Positions 35,400 to 45,544 are shown, counted from the first letter of the stretch. The stretch is 64,000 bases of DNA from Gammaproteobacteria bacterium 42_54_T18 (GCA_002163245.1 MAAL01000025.1:186001-250000); one strand, 5' to 3'. Made by a program: numbers and translations. The notes: generated by a model from the letters alone, not told the origin.

Positions 35400-36755
35400 T
35401 TAATTACCTTGCCCTTCCCATTCAGCCGTCACACCTTCCGATTGAAGCGCCAAAGTTTTTTTCGTTTTAGCCCCTAACTGCTCCAACTGAACAATACGGC
35501 TAACCAAGCTTCCCTTGCCGCTAGAAAGCCGTTTATGGGCCATTTCATAGGCATTTGATGCCTTACCAAGCTTATCTCCAATATCTTCTAAGGCATCTGT
35601 AAATAGCACAAATTGATCATGTAAGGCTCCGGCACGCTGAGCTATCTCCAGGGCATTACGGTTTTGGCGATCATGCTGCCACCCAGAGCGAATAGCCTTT
35701 AATGTCGCAAGTAACGTTGAAGGACACACCAACATAATATTTTTATCATTAGCCAACTGGTATAACCCTGGTTCCTCGTCCAAGGCTCTTATAAAAGCAG
35801 CCTCTATGGGTATAAACATCAACACAAAATCCAGCGACACTATGCTGGGCAGAGTATCGTATTGCTTACCAGATAAATTTTTAACGTGGCTCTTTAACGA
35901 ATCCACATGTTTTTTCATCGCCTCTCGTGCTTGCTCATCATCCTCTGCCGCAACTGCCTGTTCCCAATGTTTAAGTGACACCTTACTATCAACAACAACC
36001 GACTTGCCTTCGGGTAATTGAACTACAGCATCAGGGCGTAGAATTGCTCCGCTTTGTTGTTTAAAGCTAGGCTGTAAAACATACTCTCTATCACGCTGAA
36101 GGCCCGACATCTCAAGCACTCGCTCCAACACCATCTCCCCCCAATTCCCTTGCAGTTTATTGTCACCTTTAAGTGCACGAGTGAGATTAAGCGCATCATC
36201 ACTCATTTTTGCATTCATAGTTTTAAGTTCTGACAGCTCTTTTAATAATGAAATTCGATCACGAAGGTCTTTATCGTAACCATCAGATACTTGCTTACTA
36301 AAACGGGATAACTGCTCTTTCAAAGGGGAAAGAAGTTGAGATAAAGAAGAGTGATTTAATGCGGTAAATTTTTCACTTTTCTCATCTAACAATGACTGAG
36401 CTACCAATTGAAACTCAGCTTTTAACTGCTCCTTAGCTCCCAATACAAACGACAGTTTTTGCTTATGATCCTCCTCCGTTGAAACAATGCGGACGTTCAA
36501 CTCTGCCAATAAGATATCTTTATCTCGAATATCATCCTGCATTTGTTCAATTCGATCACTTGCGTGCTCAAGTTCATTATTCTGGCGCTGTAACTCTGTC
36601 GCTTTATGAGTGAGACGCTCCTCCAACACTTGCAGCTGAGCAACCGATGTATTTTTCCCTAGCGCCTTTCCAAGAACAAATCCCAACAATACAGCAATAC
36701 CACTACCCAGCATCCACAATAGGTTTACATATACATCAGGGCTCATGCTATCCAT
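35400..36755 (-). CDS. rmuC: DNA recombination protein RmuC
   Basis: RmuC restrains recombination at inverted repeats; the family has a PD-(D/E)XK-like nuclease fold. The N-terminus has one membrane helix (about residues 12-28), a long coiled coil (about 35-100) and the conserved core (about 170-420), with GDNKLQGNWGEMVLERVLEMSG, VVDSKVSL and MFIPIEAAF. The 451-residue length is normal. AAGGA lies before the ATG. It starts 21 bp after tatD. Confidence 0.93.
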   Translation of the reverse strand: MDSMSPDVYVNLLWMLGSGIAVLLGFVLGKALGKNTSVAQLQVLEERLTHKATELQRQNNELEHASDRIEQMQDDIRDKDILLAELNVRIVSTEEDHKQKLSFVLGAKEQLKAEFQLVAQSLLDEKSEKFTALNHSSLSQLLSPLKEQLSRFSKQVSDGYDKDLRDRISLLKELSELKTMNAKMSDDALNLTRALKGDNKLQGNWGEMVLERVLEMSGLQRDREYVLQPSFKQQSGAILRPDAVVQLPEGKSVVVDSKVSLKHWEQAVAAEDDEQAREAMKKHVDSLKSHVKNLSGKQYDTLPSIVSLDFVLMFIPIEAAFIRALDEEPGLYQLANDKNIMLVCPSTLLATLKAIRSGWQHDRQNRNALEIAQRAGALHDQFVLFTDALEDIGDKLGKASNAYEMAHKRLSSGKGSLVSRIVQLEQLGAKTKKTLALQSEGVTAEWEGQGN

Positions 36756-36776
36756 TGGTGTTCCTTTATTGATGGC

Positions 36777-37562
36777 TTATTTACTATTTTTTGCCTTTGA
36801 AAATAACGTAAAGAAGTTATTTGTTGTAACCTGCGCTACCGTTTCAATTGAAATGCCCTTAATTTCTGCTATTTTTTTAGCTACATCAACCACATATTTA
36901 GGTTCATTAGGTTTACCTCGATTTGGAACAGGTGTTAACCAAGGTGCATCGGTTTCAATTAACAATTTTTCAAGTGGCACCTTATCCACTACGCTCCGTA
37001 ATTCATCTGCACTATTAAACGTCACTATGCCTGATATCGAAATATAGAACCCTAATTCTATTGCCTGATGAGCCATATCAAGGTCTTCTGTAAAACAATG
37101 CAAGACGCCCTTCACCTTACCTTGCCCGTGCTCTACCAGCAGATTTAAGGTATCTAATTTAGCCGCTCGTGTGTGAACAATCAACGGCAGATTTGATTTC
37201 ACCGCAGCCTGAATATGCGTCACAAAACGATCCCTCTGCCATTGCAAATCTCCTTTGCAATAAAAATAATCCAATCCAGACTCACCAATTCCAACGACCT
37301 TGGGATGCTCTGCTAGCAACAACAATTCATCCAAACGGGGACTTTTATTTTCTTGATAAAGAGGGTGTGCTCCGACTGTGGCAAAGACATTGGAGTGTGT
37401 CTCGGCTATATGGATAACATTCTGAATATTCTCCATATCAATACCGATACATAACACATGCGAAACTTGCTGATCGTTTGCTCGCTGCAACGCAGCCTTA
37501 ATACCGCCAACTTCAGAGGCTGCATCTAATTTATCTAAGTGACAATGGGAATCTATAAACAT
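36777..37562 (-). CDS. TatD family metal-dependent hydrolase
   Basis: It is an amidohydrolase-fold DNase/deoxyribonuclease-like enzyme. The metal ligands are visible in FIDSHCHLD (residues 2-10), GESGLDYFY, LIVHTRAA, LHCFTED and IETDAPWL. The 261-residue length is normal. The gene lies 187 bp after pilZ in the conserved tmk-holB-pilZ-tatD order. Confidence 0.95.
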   Translation of the reverse strand: MFIDSHCHLDKLDAASEVGGIKAALQRANDQQVSHVLCIGIDMENIQNVIHIAETHSNVFATVGAHPLYQENKSPRLDELLLLAEHPKVVGIGESGLDYFYCKGDLQWQRDRFVTHIQAAVKSNLPLIVHTRAAKLDTLNLLVEHGQGKVKGVLHCFTEDLDMAHQAIELGFYISISGIVTFNSADELRSVVDKVPLEKLLIETDAPWLTPVPNRGKPNEPKYVVDVAKKIAEIKGISIETVAQVTTNNFFTLFSKAKNSK

Positions 37563-37749
37563 GAAAAAACCGTATAAAATATGTAATAAGGGATTGGATA
37601 GTAAGGAAGGTCACCCACCTGAACTCAAAAAGGGTAATAAATATTACATCGCTAAAGCGAAGAATTCTATACATTTACAGACTGACACTTGGCTAAATAT
37701 ATATCAATTAAGTACAGCGCTCGCCTTTAGGCCCTAACATACTCGGCCG

Positions 37750-38097
37750 CTACATCGTATGTGTGGGTCTATCTGATTGCAAAGCTCCTGCTAGGTAAGT
37801 CTCAATTTTATTACGAGCGCTATCATCCTGATCATTAAACTGTACACCAATACCTGCGGCTCGATTTCCCTGAGCCCCTCTTGGTGTTACCCATACAATC
37901 TTTCCTGCCACGGGTATTTTCTCAGTCTCCTCCATCAGGTTGAGAAGGAGAAATACTTCCTCTCCAAGCTTGTATTGTTTATTGGTGGGGATAAACAATC
38001 CGCCATTTTTAACAAATGGCATATACGCAGCATACAAAACTGCTTTATCTTTGATTGTTAAGGATAAAATCCCAGATCGAGAACCACCAATAGCCAT
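37750..38097 (-). CDS. PilZ domain protein
   Basis: The 115-residue protein has a single PilZ fold (LSLTIKDKAVLYAAYMPFVKNGGLFIP, with the GGLFIP block), the family that includes PilZ of type IV pili. The c-di-GMP binding RxxxR motif at the N-terminus is not visible, as in type II PilZ proteins. A GGAGAGGA ribosome site precedes the ATG. The position after holB is the classical pilZ location in Pseudomonas. Confidence 0.9.
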   Translation of the reverse strand: MAIGGSRSGILSLTIKDKAVLYAAYMPFVKNGGLFIPTNKQYKLGEEVFLLLNLMEETEKIPVAGKIVWVTPRGAQGNRAAGIGVQFNDQDDSARNKIETYLAGALQSDRPTHTM

Positions 38098-38171
38098 ACA
38101 TTCCTCTCCGTTGTTATTTTAATTCTAGCAGCGCGCGAAACAAACGCCTAATTCAGCAACACTTTCTACGC

Positions 38172-39170
38172 CTACCGGTTCTCAGACCAACGAATTAGTA
38201 GCTGTTCTAACAATAGCTGCGGATTAGGGTTTGTCGAACTGCTCGCCATACTCCCCAATTCCAACAAATACTGATAAAAATCAAACACCTTATTATGAGA
38301 ACAAACCGTTGCCATTTCTTTGAATTGTGCCAATAAGTCCTGATTTAACACCGAAAATTCTGCGCCTGAGATCACCTTCCCAAGGTCGACTTGCCAAGCC
38401 TGAAGCCACATCAACAATTCCGCTAAAGGGTATTTCGCCCACTGCTCAGCAACAACAACAGGATCATTCTGCCCTTTTAACACACCCACCCATGCTCGAA
38501 TAATGTTCTGCCTATCTGAGAGCCACTCCTTTTGCTCCATTTCCACTGCCCGTAATGGCGCACCGCCAGCAACATTCAACAATAACTGAGCTCGTTCTGA
38601 GTCGGTTACTACAGAACTCAACCAGCTAACCGCCTGTTCGCTACTGGGCAGAGGAAAATCCAATGACTGACAGCGACTCTTTATCGTTGCAAGCACGCCA
38701 GACACTTGGTGTGATACCAGTAGCATGATGGTTTTTGGCCCTGGTTCTTCCAGCGATTTAAGCAACGCATTGGACGCATTAACATTCATATTCTCTGTGG
38801 GTGTTATGATCACTACCCGATAACCACTAAACTGCGCACTCTTACTTCCAAAATCAACAACTGATCGAATTTGATCAATCTTTATCGCCTTCCCTGTATC
38901 TTCAGGCTCAACGATTTTTAAATCAGGATGGCTGCCTGCTTGCATCAATAAACAACTTTTACACTTTCCACAAGCAACACCACCGACCGGACTCATGCAC
39001 AACAAGTATTGCCCAAACGCTAACGCAAACTGACCTTTCCCTGTACCTTGAACACCTCGCAGTAATATTGCATGGGGTAGCACCCCTCCCTTCAACCGCT
39101 CATGCAGTTGTTGCCAGTATTCTGATTGCCAAGGCAGCGGTACAACAGTATGTAAAATATCTGATAACAT
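38172..39170 (-). CDS. holB: DNA polymerase III delta-prime subunit HolB
   Basis: It is a clamp-loader subunit. ILLRGVQGTGKGQFALAFG (Walker A-like, about residues 36-54) is followed by a zinc module (C-x7-C-x2-C-x2-C, SPVGGVACGKCKSC) and SNALLKSLEEP (the SRC-like region). The 332-residue length is normal. It starts 34 bp after the stop of tmk. Confidence 0.92.
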   Translation of the reverse strand: MLSDILHTVVPLPWQSEYWQQLHERLKGGVLPHAILLRGVQGTGKGQFALAFGQYLLCMSPVGGVACGKCKSCLLMQAGSHPDLKIVEPEDTGKAIKIDQIRSVVDFGSKSAQFSGYRVVIITPTENMNVNASNALLKSLEEPGPKTIMLLVSHQVSGVLATIKSRCQSLDFPLPSSEQAVSWLSSVVTDSERAQLLLNVAGGAPLRAVEMEQKEWLSDRQNIIRAWVGVLKGQNDPVVVAEQWAKYPLAELLMWLQAWQVDLGKVISGAEFSVLNQDLLAQFKEMATVCSHNKVFDFYQYLLELGSMASSSTNPNPQLLLEQLLIRWSENR

Positions 39171-39204
39171 TCTAATTTCTCGCTATAACGCTTTGCTGCT
39201 GTAG

Positions 39205-39861
39205 TTAAACCTGATCCGCTAGGATCTTTTGTAACGCATTTGATATTTGCACCTGGACCAGTTCTAAAGACTGCTCTGCATCCACCAACCAGTACCGCGA
39301 CGGGTTCTCTTTAGCTCGATTCAAATATGCATCTCGGACGCGATGAAAAAAACCTTCAGCCTCCTGTTCAAAGCGATCTAACGCTCCGCGCTTGGCAGCT
39401 CTCGCCAACCCCACTGCAACAGGCAAATCCAATAAAATCACTGCATCGGGGCGAAAATCACCTTGCACAAAACTTTCTAGCTGTTGGATTTTATCAAACC
39501 CCATATTTCTTCCACCGCCTTGATACGCATAAGTGGCATCCGTAAATCGATCACACAACACCCAGATACCTTTAGCCAAAGCAGGCTTAATCACCTGTTC
39601 GATATGCTGCGCCCTAGCCGCAAACATCATTAGCAATTCCGCAGTTGCATCAACTTGTTCATCCCTCGGGGCCAACAACAACGAACGCAACTCTTCTGCT
39701 AGCGGCGTCCCTCCTGGCTCACGAGTGTGGATATAAGGAACCCCCTGCTCTTCTAACCACGCACTGATAAAGGTAATGTTCGTCGTTTTGCCAACTCCCT
39801 CAACACCTTCTACGGTAAGGAAGCGAGCATTATTCAGGTTACTTTTTGTTGGTTCTGACAT
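39205..39861 (-). CDS. tmk: thymidylate kinase
   Basis: It phosphorylates dTMP to dTDP. FLTVEGVEGVGKTTNI (P-loop), HTREPGGTPLAEELR (DRX/TMP binding) and DRFTDATYAYQGGGR are typical. The start at 39861 gives 218 residues and clears mltG. An upstream in-frame start at 39936 would add 25 residues that overlap mltG and are not part of the family. Confidence 0.95.
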   Translation of the reverse strand: MSEPTKSNLNNARFLTVEGVEGVGKTTNITFISAWLEEQGVPYIHTREPGGTPLAEELRSLLLAPRDEQVDATAELLMMFAARAQHIEQVIKPALAKGIWVLCDRFTDATYAYQGGGRNMGFDKIQQLESFVQGDFRPDAVILLDLPVAVGLARAAKRGALDRFEQEAEGFFHRVRDAYLNRAKENPSRYWLVDAEQSLELVQVQISNALQKILADQV

Positions 39862-39887
39862 AGAAACACTACTTAAATTATGGGTTA

Positions 39888-40943
39888 CTATAATGACGGG
39901 GTTGGCGCTGACCGATAATTGGCTTTTCGCTTCCACTGGTATTGTCGCACCGCTTGCTGATGCTCTTTTAACGTCTTTGAGAATTTGTGACTGCCATCTC
40001 CTTTCGCAACAAAGTATAGCGCTGTTGATTTTGCCGGATGTAATGCTGCGTAAATGGCAGCCTGCCCAACACTAGCTATAGGGGTTGGAGGTAATCCGTT
40101 TATACGATAGGTATTGTACGGTGTTTTCTCCCGTAAATGCCGTCTTGTGATATTACCTTGGTAACGCTCACCAAGACCATAAATAACCGTTGGATCCGTT
40201 TGTAAACGCATTTTTTTCTTTAACCGTTGAATGAACACGGCAGCAATTTCCGCTCGTTCACTCGGCTGCCCTGTTTCCTTCTCAATGATCGATGCCATAA
40301 TCAAGGCATCGTAAGAAGTTTTATAAGGCAGTTTATCTAAAGTGGTATTCGACTCTTCTTTTAAACGGTTACGCCATTCATTCTGCAAAACATCCTGCAA
40401 CCGAAGGTAAGCTCTCTTTAAAATATCAAAATCGCTATCATTTTTTTGAAAGAAATAGGTATCTGGATAAAACTGCCCTTCTGGATGCACCCCACCAGCC
40501 CCTAGTTTTGTCATAACATCGTCATCACTCAACTTACCGATATTATGCACAAGGTTTTGAGTATCGAGTAACTGTTGACGAAACACTTTAAAAGTCTGGC
40601 CTTCTAATAGCGTTAACTGATGGTATACAACAGCACCTGATTTAAGTATATCCAACACATCAAGCATCGAGCTACCACTAGCAATAGAATATTCGCCTGC
40701 TTTGAGGTTTCTAGAATATCCAAAATATCGACCATAAAACGCCAATAGACGAGGGTGCGGAAACAAGCCATCACGCTCAAATTGACGCGTCACCCCGCCA
40801 AAGCTAGAGCCAGGCAGCACATCCAATGCGTACCGCCCTTCAGGAAATTCTAGCGGCTTAGAGAATAGTGCTTGAACATGAGCATGCCCCATCCACAGCG
40901 CACCACTTCCCAAAAACGTCAGCAATAATAATAAGCGAAGCAA
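39888..40943 (-). CDS. mltG: endolytic transglycosylase MltG
   Basis: It cleaves nascent glycan strands to set their length. One membrane helix at the N-terminus is followed by a LysM-like region and the YceG catalytic domain with IMASIIEKETGQPSERAEIA (about residues 200-220, containing the catalytic Glu) and LQTDPTVIYGLG. I place the start at TTG 40943, since AAGGAG lies 5 bp before it and the membrane helix follows directly. An upstream ATG at 41006 would add 21 residues and overlap pabC. Confidence 0.9.
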   Translation of the reverse strand: MLRLLLLLTFLGSGALWMGHAHVQALFSKPLEFPEGRYALDVLPGSSFGGVTRQFERDGLFPHPRLLAFYGRYFGYSRNLKAGEYSIASGSSMLDVLDILKSGAVVYHQLTLLEGQTFKVFRQQLLDTQNLVHNIGKLSDDDVMTKLGAGGVHPEGQFYPDTYFFQKNDSDFDILKRAYLRLQDVLQNEWRNRLKEESNTTLDKLPYKTSYDALIMASIIEKETGQPSERAEIAAVFIQRLKKKMRLQTDPTVIYGLGERYQGNITRRHLREKTPYNTYRINGLPPTPIASVGQAAIYAALHPAKSTALYFVAKGDGSHKFSKTLKEHQQAVRQYQWKRKANYRSAPTPSL

Positions 40944-40977
40944 AACAGCTCCTTGGTTTTTTATAGGTATAAAAAAA

Positions 40978-41820
40978 TTAGATGTCAAAAAGTAAATCCT
41001 GTACAAGTGCCTGACATAACGTTGTTATTACGCCCGGAGACCAAGAAGCGCCATTATATTGCTTCACAGGCCAAATACCAAAAACACTATTAGACAAAAA
41101 AATCTCATCCACGGACAATAAATCGCTTGAGGATAACGTGACCTCCTTTACTTTTACCCCACGCTTAGGCAACTCCTCCAACAGCCACTCCCTCATGACC
41201 CCTGCAACACCTGACATATCTAACCGAGGGGTCATTAAACAACCGTCATTAACAACCCAAAGATTACTAAACACAGCCTCAACAACATTGCCCCGAAAAT
41301 CACAAACGATACCTTCTTGATAATTCCCCTGCCCCCATTCATTTCGAGCAAGCACTTGCTCCAATCGATTTAAATGTTTAATTCCTGCCAATGAAGGGTT
41401 CTGACCAAGTACTGTTTTGCACGCGTACACCGACACACCGTTCGAGAAATATGTTGCGGGGTATTCAGGTAAAGGATGCCAACTTAGTATTCTATTTGGC
41501 TCAGAGTTGGGCAAAGATGCATAACCACGCCCTCCCACACCCCGAGTAACAATAATCTTTAAAACACCGTGCTGTCGATGCTGCAAATAACGAGATACTT
41601 CTCCTTCAAAAATAGTCCGGTCAAAAGGTATGTCTAAGGCGGCCAAACCACGCATTAAGCGGGACAGGTGCTGTGAAAATAATACTGGGGTTTCATTCAC
41701 TCGAATGGTTTCAAAAACCCCATCGCCATAAGCCAAGCCACGATCACTTATGGAAACCGTGGAAGCAGGGTTACCATTAACCCAGCTTTCACAAAAATGT
41801 TCATTGATAGGCTTATGCAA
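40978..41820 (-). CDS. pabC: aminodeoxychorismate lyase PabC
   Basis: It is a PLP fold-type IV enzyme that forms p-aminobenzoate for folate. The N-terminus has ISDRGLAYGDGVFETIRV and the PLP lysine is in AGIKHLNRLEQVLA (about residue 140). The 280-residue length is normal. Located between fabF and mltG, as in other Gammaproteobacteria. Confidence 0.93.
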   Translation of the reverse strand: MHKPINEHFCESWVNGNPASTVSISDRGLAYGDGVFETIRVNETPVLFSQHLSRLMRGLAALDIPFDRTIFEGEVSRYLQHRQHGVLKIIVTRGVGGRGYASLPNSEPNRILSWHPLPEYPATYFSNGVSVYACKTVLGQNPSLAGIKHLNRLEQVLARNEWGQGNYQEGIVCDFRGNVVEAVFSNLWVVNDGCLMTPRLDMSGVAGVMREWLLEELPKRGVKVKEVTLSSSDLLSVDEIFLSNSVFGIWPVKQYNGASWSPGVITTLCQALVQDLLFDI

Positions 41821-41835
41821 ATTTTAACTCTGGAA

Positions 41836-41901
41836 TTGCGCTTAAGTTGCGCTTAAGTTGCGCTTAAGTTGCGCTTAAGTTGCGCTTAAGTTGCGCTTAA
41901 A
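41836..41901. repeat. tandem repeat of an 11-bp unit, six copies
   Basis: TTGCGCTTAAG is repeated head to tail five times without change, and the sixth copy differs at one base. The unit contains CTTAAG. It fills most of the 100-bp gap between fabF and pabC and is a simple VNTR-type array. Confidence 0.97.
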
Positions 41902-41920
41902 ATGCTACTTTTAGTATTTA

Positions 41921-43162
41921 TTAACTGTATTTCTTAAACACTAAAGTACCATTCGTACCGCCAAAACCAAAGGAATTTGACACGACAACATCAATCGTTT
42001 TTTCTTTGGCTTGATTCGCTACATAATCCAGATCACAACCCTCATCAGGGTTTTCCAGATTAATCGTAGGAGGAGCAACATTATTGTTAATCGCAAGCAA
42101 GCTGATTACCGACTCAACCGCTCCTGCTGCCCCTAGTAAATGTCCCGTCATTGATTTTGTCGAGCTAACCATAAGGTCACTCACTGAGTTCCCAAATACT
42201 GATTTCAGAGCGGCTGTTTCCGCCAAATCTCCTGCCGGCGTAGAGGTCCCGTGAGCATTAACATAGTCAACATCTTCAGGATTTACGCCAGCATCATTAA
42301 GCGCATTTTTCATCGATAATGCCGCTCCCGCTCCATCTGCTGGAGGTGACGTAATATGAAAAGCGTCACTGCTGGTACCAAAACCGATTAACTCTCCATA
42401 GATTTTCGCACCACGAGCTTTTGCATGCTCATACTCTTCTAACACCAAAGATCCTGCACCATCCGACAATACAAAGCCATCTCGATCTTTGTCCCACGGC
42501 CTGCTTGCAGCTTGAGGGTTATCATTGCGTTTCGACAACGCTCGCGCAGATGAGAAGCCAGCCATACCTAAAGGTGAAGACCCCCTTTCCGCACCACCAG
42601 TAATCATTACATCCGCATCGCCATAAGCAATGGTTCTTGCTGAGTAACCAATAGAATGCGTTGCGCTCGTGCACGCTGTCGCAATGCAAAAATTTGGGCC
42701 TCTAAAACCTTTCATCATAGAAAGGTGTCCCGAAATCATATTCACTATGGTTCCAGGAATAAGGAAAGGACTCACCTTTCGTGGACCTCCTTTAATATAA
42801 GCATCATGGTTAGTTTCAATCGTTTGAATACCACCAATACCCGCACCCATAGCTACGCCGATACGAGCAGCGTTTCCTTCTGTTGCCTCAATACCAGAAT
42901 CAGCAATGGCCTGTAAGCCAGCGACAATGCCATATTGAATAAAAGAATCCATTTTTCGTGCTGTTTTCTTCTCGATGTAGGGTTCAAGGTCAAGGTCTTT
43001 AATTAACCCGGCAAATTTGGTTCCATGTGCAGAAACATCGTAATGCTCAATCATCCCAATACCACTTCGTCCAGCCACTAAGCCTTCCCATGTGGATGCC
43101 ATTGTATTTCCTAGGGGTGTTACCATCCCCATACCTGTAACCACTACTCGCCTTTTTGACAC
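41921..43162 (-). CDS. fabF: 3-oxoacyl-ACP synthase II FabF
   Basis: It elongates fatty acids by condensing malonyl-ACP. The catalytic Cys in [16 protein letters not shown] (about residue 163), His in [12 protein letters not shown] (about 303) and His in [12 protein letters not shown] (about 340) are present. The 413-residue length is normal. The start is GTG with GGAGAA upstream. Confidence 0.97.
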   Translation of the reverse strand: MSKRRVVVTGMGMVTPLGNTMASTWEGLVAGRSGIGMIEHYDVSAHGTKFAGLIKDLDLEPYIEKKTARKMDSFIQYGIVAGLQAIADSGIEATEGNAARIGVAMGAGIGGIQTIETNHDAYIKGGPRKVSPFLIPGTIVNMISGHLSMMKGFRGPNFCIATACTSATHSIGYSARTIAYGDADVMITGGAERGSSPLGMAGFSSARALSKRNDNPQAASRPWDKDRDGFVLSDGAGSLVLEEYEHAKARGAKIYGELIGFGTSSDAFHITSPPADGAGAALSMKNALNDAGVNPEDVDYVNAHGTSTPAGDLAETAALKSVFGNSVSDLMVSSTKSMTGHLLGAAGAVESVISLLAINNNVAPPTINLENPDEGCDLDYVANQAKEKTIDVVVSNSFGFGGTNGTLVFKKYS

Positions 43163-43259
43163 GTCTACTTTCTCCTACCATTCTGATAAATCTAGAAAAT
43201 TGTCGAACTAATAAGCCATTGTACTGATATTTTTCATGCAACTTACTGCTAAGTTGTTA

Positions 43260-43298
43260 CAAAACAAAAAGGCCGCTGCGATTACGCATACGGCCTTT
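43260..43298 (-). terminator. terminator/attenuator between acpP and fabF
   Basis: AAAGGCCG and CGGCCTTT enclose an inner TGCG/CGCA hairpin. On the reverse strand it is followed by TTTTTGTTTTG. It lies between the end of acpP and fabF, so it would reduce transcription into fabF and help give acpP mRNA its high level. Confidence 0.8.
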
Positions 43299-43325
43299 CC
43301 TTATCACTTTATTGTAACAAGTGAA

Positions 43326-43559
43326 TTACTGATTAGAGTTAACGTAATCAATAGCTTCTTGTACTTTAGTAATTTTTTCTGCTTGCTCATCAGGGATTTC
43401 AGTTTCGAACTCTTCTTCCAGAGCCATAACCAATTCAACTGTATCCAATGAATCCGCACCCAAATCTTCAACGAATGATGAATCGTTAGTGATTTCTTCT
43501 AATTTAACACCTAGTTGCTCAGCAACAATTTTTTTAACTCGATCTTCTATGTTACTCAT
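43326..43559 (-). CDS. acpP: acyl carrier protein AcpP
   Basis: The 77-residue protein has the phosphopantetheine serine in [10 protein letters not shown] (residue 37) and the acidic helix [11 protein letters not shown]. It begins [10 protein letters not shown], which fits the family. The codons upstream (from 43568) do not belong to it, and GGAG is 11 bp before this ATG. Confidence 0.97.
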   Translation of the reverse strand: MSNIEDRVKKIVAEQLGVKLEEITNDSSFVEDLGADSLDTVELVMALEEEFETEIPDEQAEKITKVQEAIDYVNSNQ

Positions 43560-43743
43560 ACGACCCATATCTCCAGTTTAAGTCACCCTCTTTGTGAGGG
43601 CTTAGCGGATCTCTAAAAACCAGTTTTCTCTCTTGTATACAATACTTGTGAGAAACCTGATCTCAGCGATACCCGTAGTTTATATAAAGCTTTACCCCTG
43701 TATCAAGCCATCGTACCTATTAACTGTAAGCAACTTTTTCAAA

Positions 43744-43766
43744 ATGCAAAAAAAGGTTTTTTGCAT
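43744..43766 (-). terminator. possible stem-loop between fabG and acpP
   Basis: ATGCAAAAAA and TTTTTTGCAT form a 10-bp dyad around AGG. On the reverse strand it lies 67-89 bp after the fabG stop and before acpP. It could attenuate read-through or be an RNA-processing site that gives acpP its own transcript. Confidence 0.5.
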
Positions 43767-43832
43767 AACCTTTGTCGATACAACTAGATACAATGTTCTA
43801 AACAGGTAGTGAAATTTGTTTGCCGAAGCATA

Positions 43833-44573
43833 TCACATATACATCCCACCATTCACTGGGATTGTTGCCCCCGTGACATACGCAGCGCTATCACCGGTCA
43901 AAAAAGCAACAACCGCCGCAATTTCATCAGGTCGCCCAAGGCGCCCTAGTGGAATTTGGCCCAACATAGCTTCTTTTTGCGCTTCCGGCAATTCCTTTGT
44001 CATATCTGTGTCAATAAAGCCTGGCGCTACAGTATTCACCGTAATATTACGCGACCCAAACTCTCTTGCTAATGAGCGCCCAAAGCCCTCCATTCCAGCC
44101 TTTGCGGCGGCGTAATTGGCTTGCCCACCATTTCCCATTGCACCAACAACCGAACCTACATTAATAACACGACCCCAGCGCGCTTTTGTCATGCCACGAA
44201 CACAGGCTTTGGTGGTACGATAAATGGATGTCAGATTGGTATCAATGACACTATCCCATTCATCTTCTTTCATTCTCAACATCAAATTATCACGGGTTAT
44301 ACCTGCATTATTGACCAGTATCAACGGCGCACCAAATTCATTTGTAATAGCCTTAATAACGGTTGTTACCGACTCAGCGTCACAAACGTTTAGTGTATAA
44401 CCTCGACCTTCGGTCCCCGCATCAGACATATATGCAGTAATGGCCTCTGAGCCATTATCCGTTGTAGCCGTTCCAACAACAACCGCACCGGCTTTTGCCA
44501 ACGCCAGCGCAATTGCTTTACCAATACCCCTGCTTGCGCCGGTAACTAATGCAACCTTACCTTCTAAAGACAT
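43833..44573 (-). CDS. fabG: 3-oxoacyl-ACP reductase FabG
   Basis: It is an NADPH-dependent keto-reductase of fatty acid synthesis. TGASRGIG, NNAG and the catalytic YAAAKAG (Tyr-x3-Lys) are present. The 246-residue length is normal. The ribosome site is TAGGAGAG. It is 26 bp after fabD. Confidence 0.97.
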   Translation of the reverse strand: MSLEGKVALVTGASRGIGKAIALALAKAGAVVVGTATTDNGSEAITAYMSDAGTEGRGYTLNVCDAESVTTVIKAITNEFGAPLILVNNAGITRDNLMLRMKEDEWDSVIDTNLTSIYRTTKACVRGMTKARWGRVINVGSVVGAMGNGGQANYAAAKAGMEGFGRSLAREFGSRNITVNTVAPGFIDTDMTKELPEAQKEAMLGQIPLGRLGRPDEIAAVVAFLTGDSAAYVTGATIPVNGGMYM

Positions 44574-44599
44574 TATTCTCTCCTATTAAAAATTTCCTG

Positions 44600-45544
44600 C
44601 TATGAATCCGCAATCAAGCCCAAAGCTTTATCAAACAAAACGGGATCCTGCAAACTCACTACACCCAATTTGCGATGGATACGCTTATTCATTCCCGATA
44701 ACACCTTGCCAGGCCCACATTCGATCGCAAGCTCAATTCCGCTTTCAACCATAAAGTTCACACTATCCACCCATAAAACCGGGCTATATAACTGCGAAAT
44801 CAATTTTTCACGAATATTGTCAGGATTTAATTCTATTTTTGCGTCGACATTATTAATAACAGGTACTTTTGGCTTACTGAATTCGGTTGCTTTGAGGGCT
44901 TCTGCTAACGACTCACTCGCAGGCTTCATTAATGCGCTATGGCAAGGCACACTTATCGAAAGAGGCATCGCTTTTTTCGCGCCTGCCGCTTTTACCAATT
45001 CAATAGCCCTATCAATAGCGGCAGAATGGCCGGCAATAACAACTTGCCCTGGTGCATTAAAATTTACAGCCTGAACCACTTCACCTTGCTCTGCCTCTTG
45101 ACACGCTGCAATGATTGCTTGATCACCCAATCCTATAATAGCGGCCATCTTCCCTACACCACCAGGGCATGCATCTCGCATCAACTCACCACGGGTCTTC
45201 ACTAATGCAACCCCCGCTGCCAAACTAATGGCCTCAGCACACACATAGGCTGTATATTCCCCCAAACTATGACCAGCCATGATCGCAGGTCGAACGTCAG
45301 AGGCCTGCTGCCAAGCTCTCCACGCAGCGACACCAGCAATCAACATAATAGGCTGCGTAATCTCCGTTTTGCTAAGATCTTCTTCTGGCCCGTCGCAAGC
45401 CAATTTCCACATATCTCGACCAAAAACGTCAGATGCTTCGTCAAATGTTTCTTTTACGATGGCGTGCTGCTTGGATAATTCGCCCAACATTCCAACTGAC
45501 TGAGAACCCTGCCCGGGAAATACAAATGCTAGATTTTCTTTCAT
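44600..45544 (-). CDS. fabD: malonyl-CoA:ACP transacylase FabD
   Basis: It loads malonate on ACP. FVFPGQGSQSVGM at the N-terminus, the catalytic AGHSLGEY (Ser about residue 92) and PVPCHS-type block SISVPCHSALM are present. The 314-residue length is normal. It follows plsX directly (fabH is missing from this cluster, as in Pseudomonas). Confidence 0.97.
   Translation of the reverse strand: MKENLAFVFPGQGSQSVGMLGELSKQHAIVKETFDEASDVFGRDMWKLACDGPEEDLSKTEITQPIMLIAGVAAWRAWQQASDVRPAIMAGHSLGEYTAYVCAEAISLAAGVALVKTRGELMRDACPGGVGKMAAIIGLGDQAIIAACQEAEQGEVVQAVNFNAPGQVVIAGHSAAIDRAIELVKAAGAKKAMPLSISVPCHSALMKPASESLAEALKATEFSKPKVPVINNVDAKIELNPDNIREKLISQLYSPVLWVDSVNFMVESGIELAIECGPGKVLSGMNKRIHRKLGVVSLQDPVLFDKALGLIADS

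Noticed and set aside
41836-41901. Possible CRISPR array
   Set aside because: The 11-bp units are directly joined without spacers, so it is a simple tandem repeat.
44670-45074. 134-codon forward frame inside fabD
   Set aside because: It is the complement of an intact FabD with all catalytic motifs.
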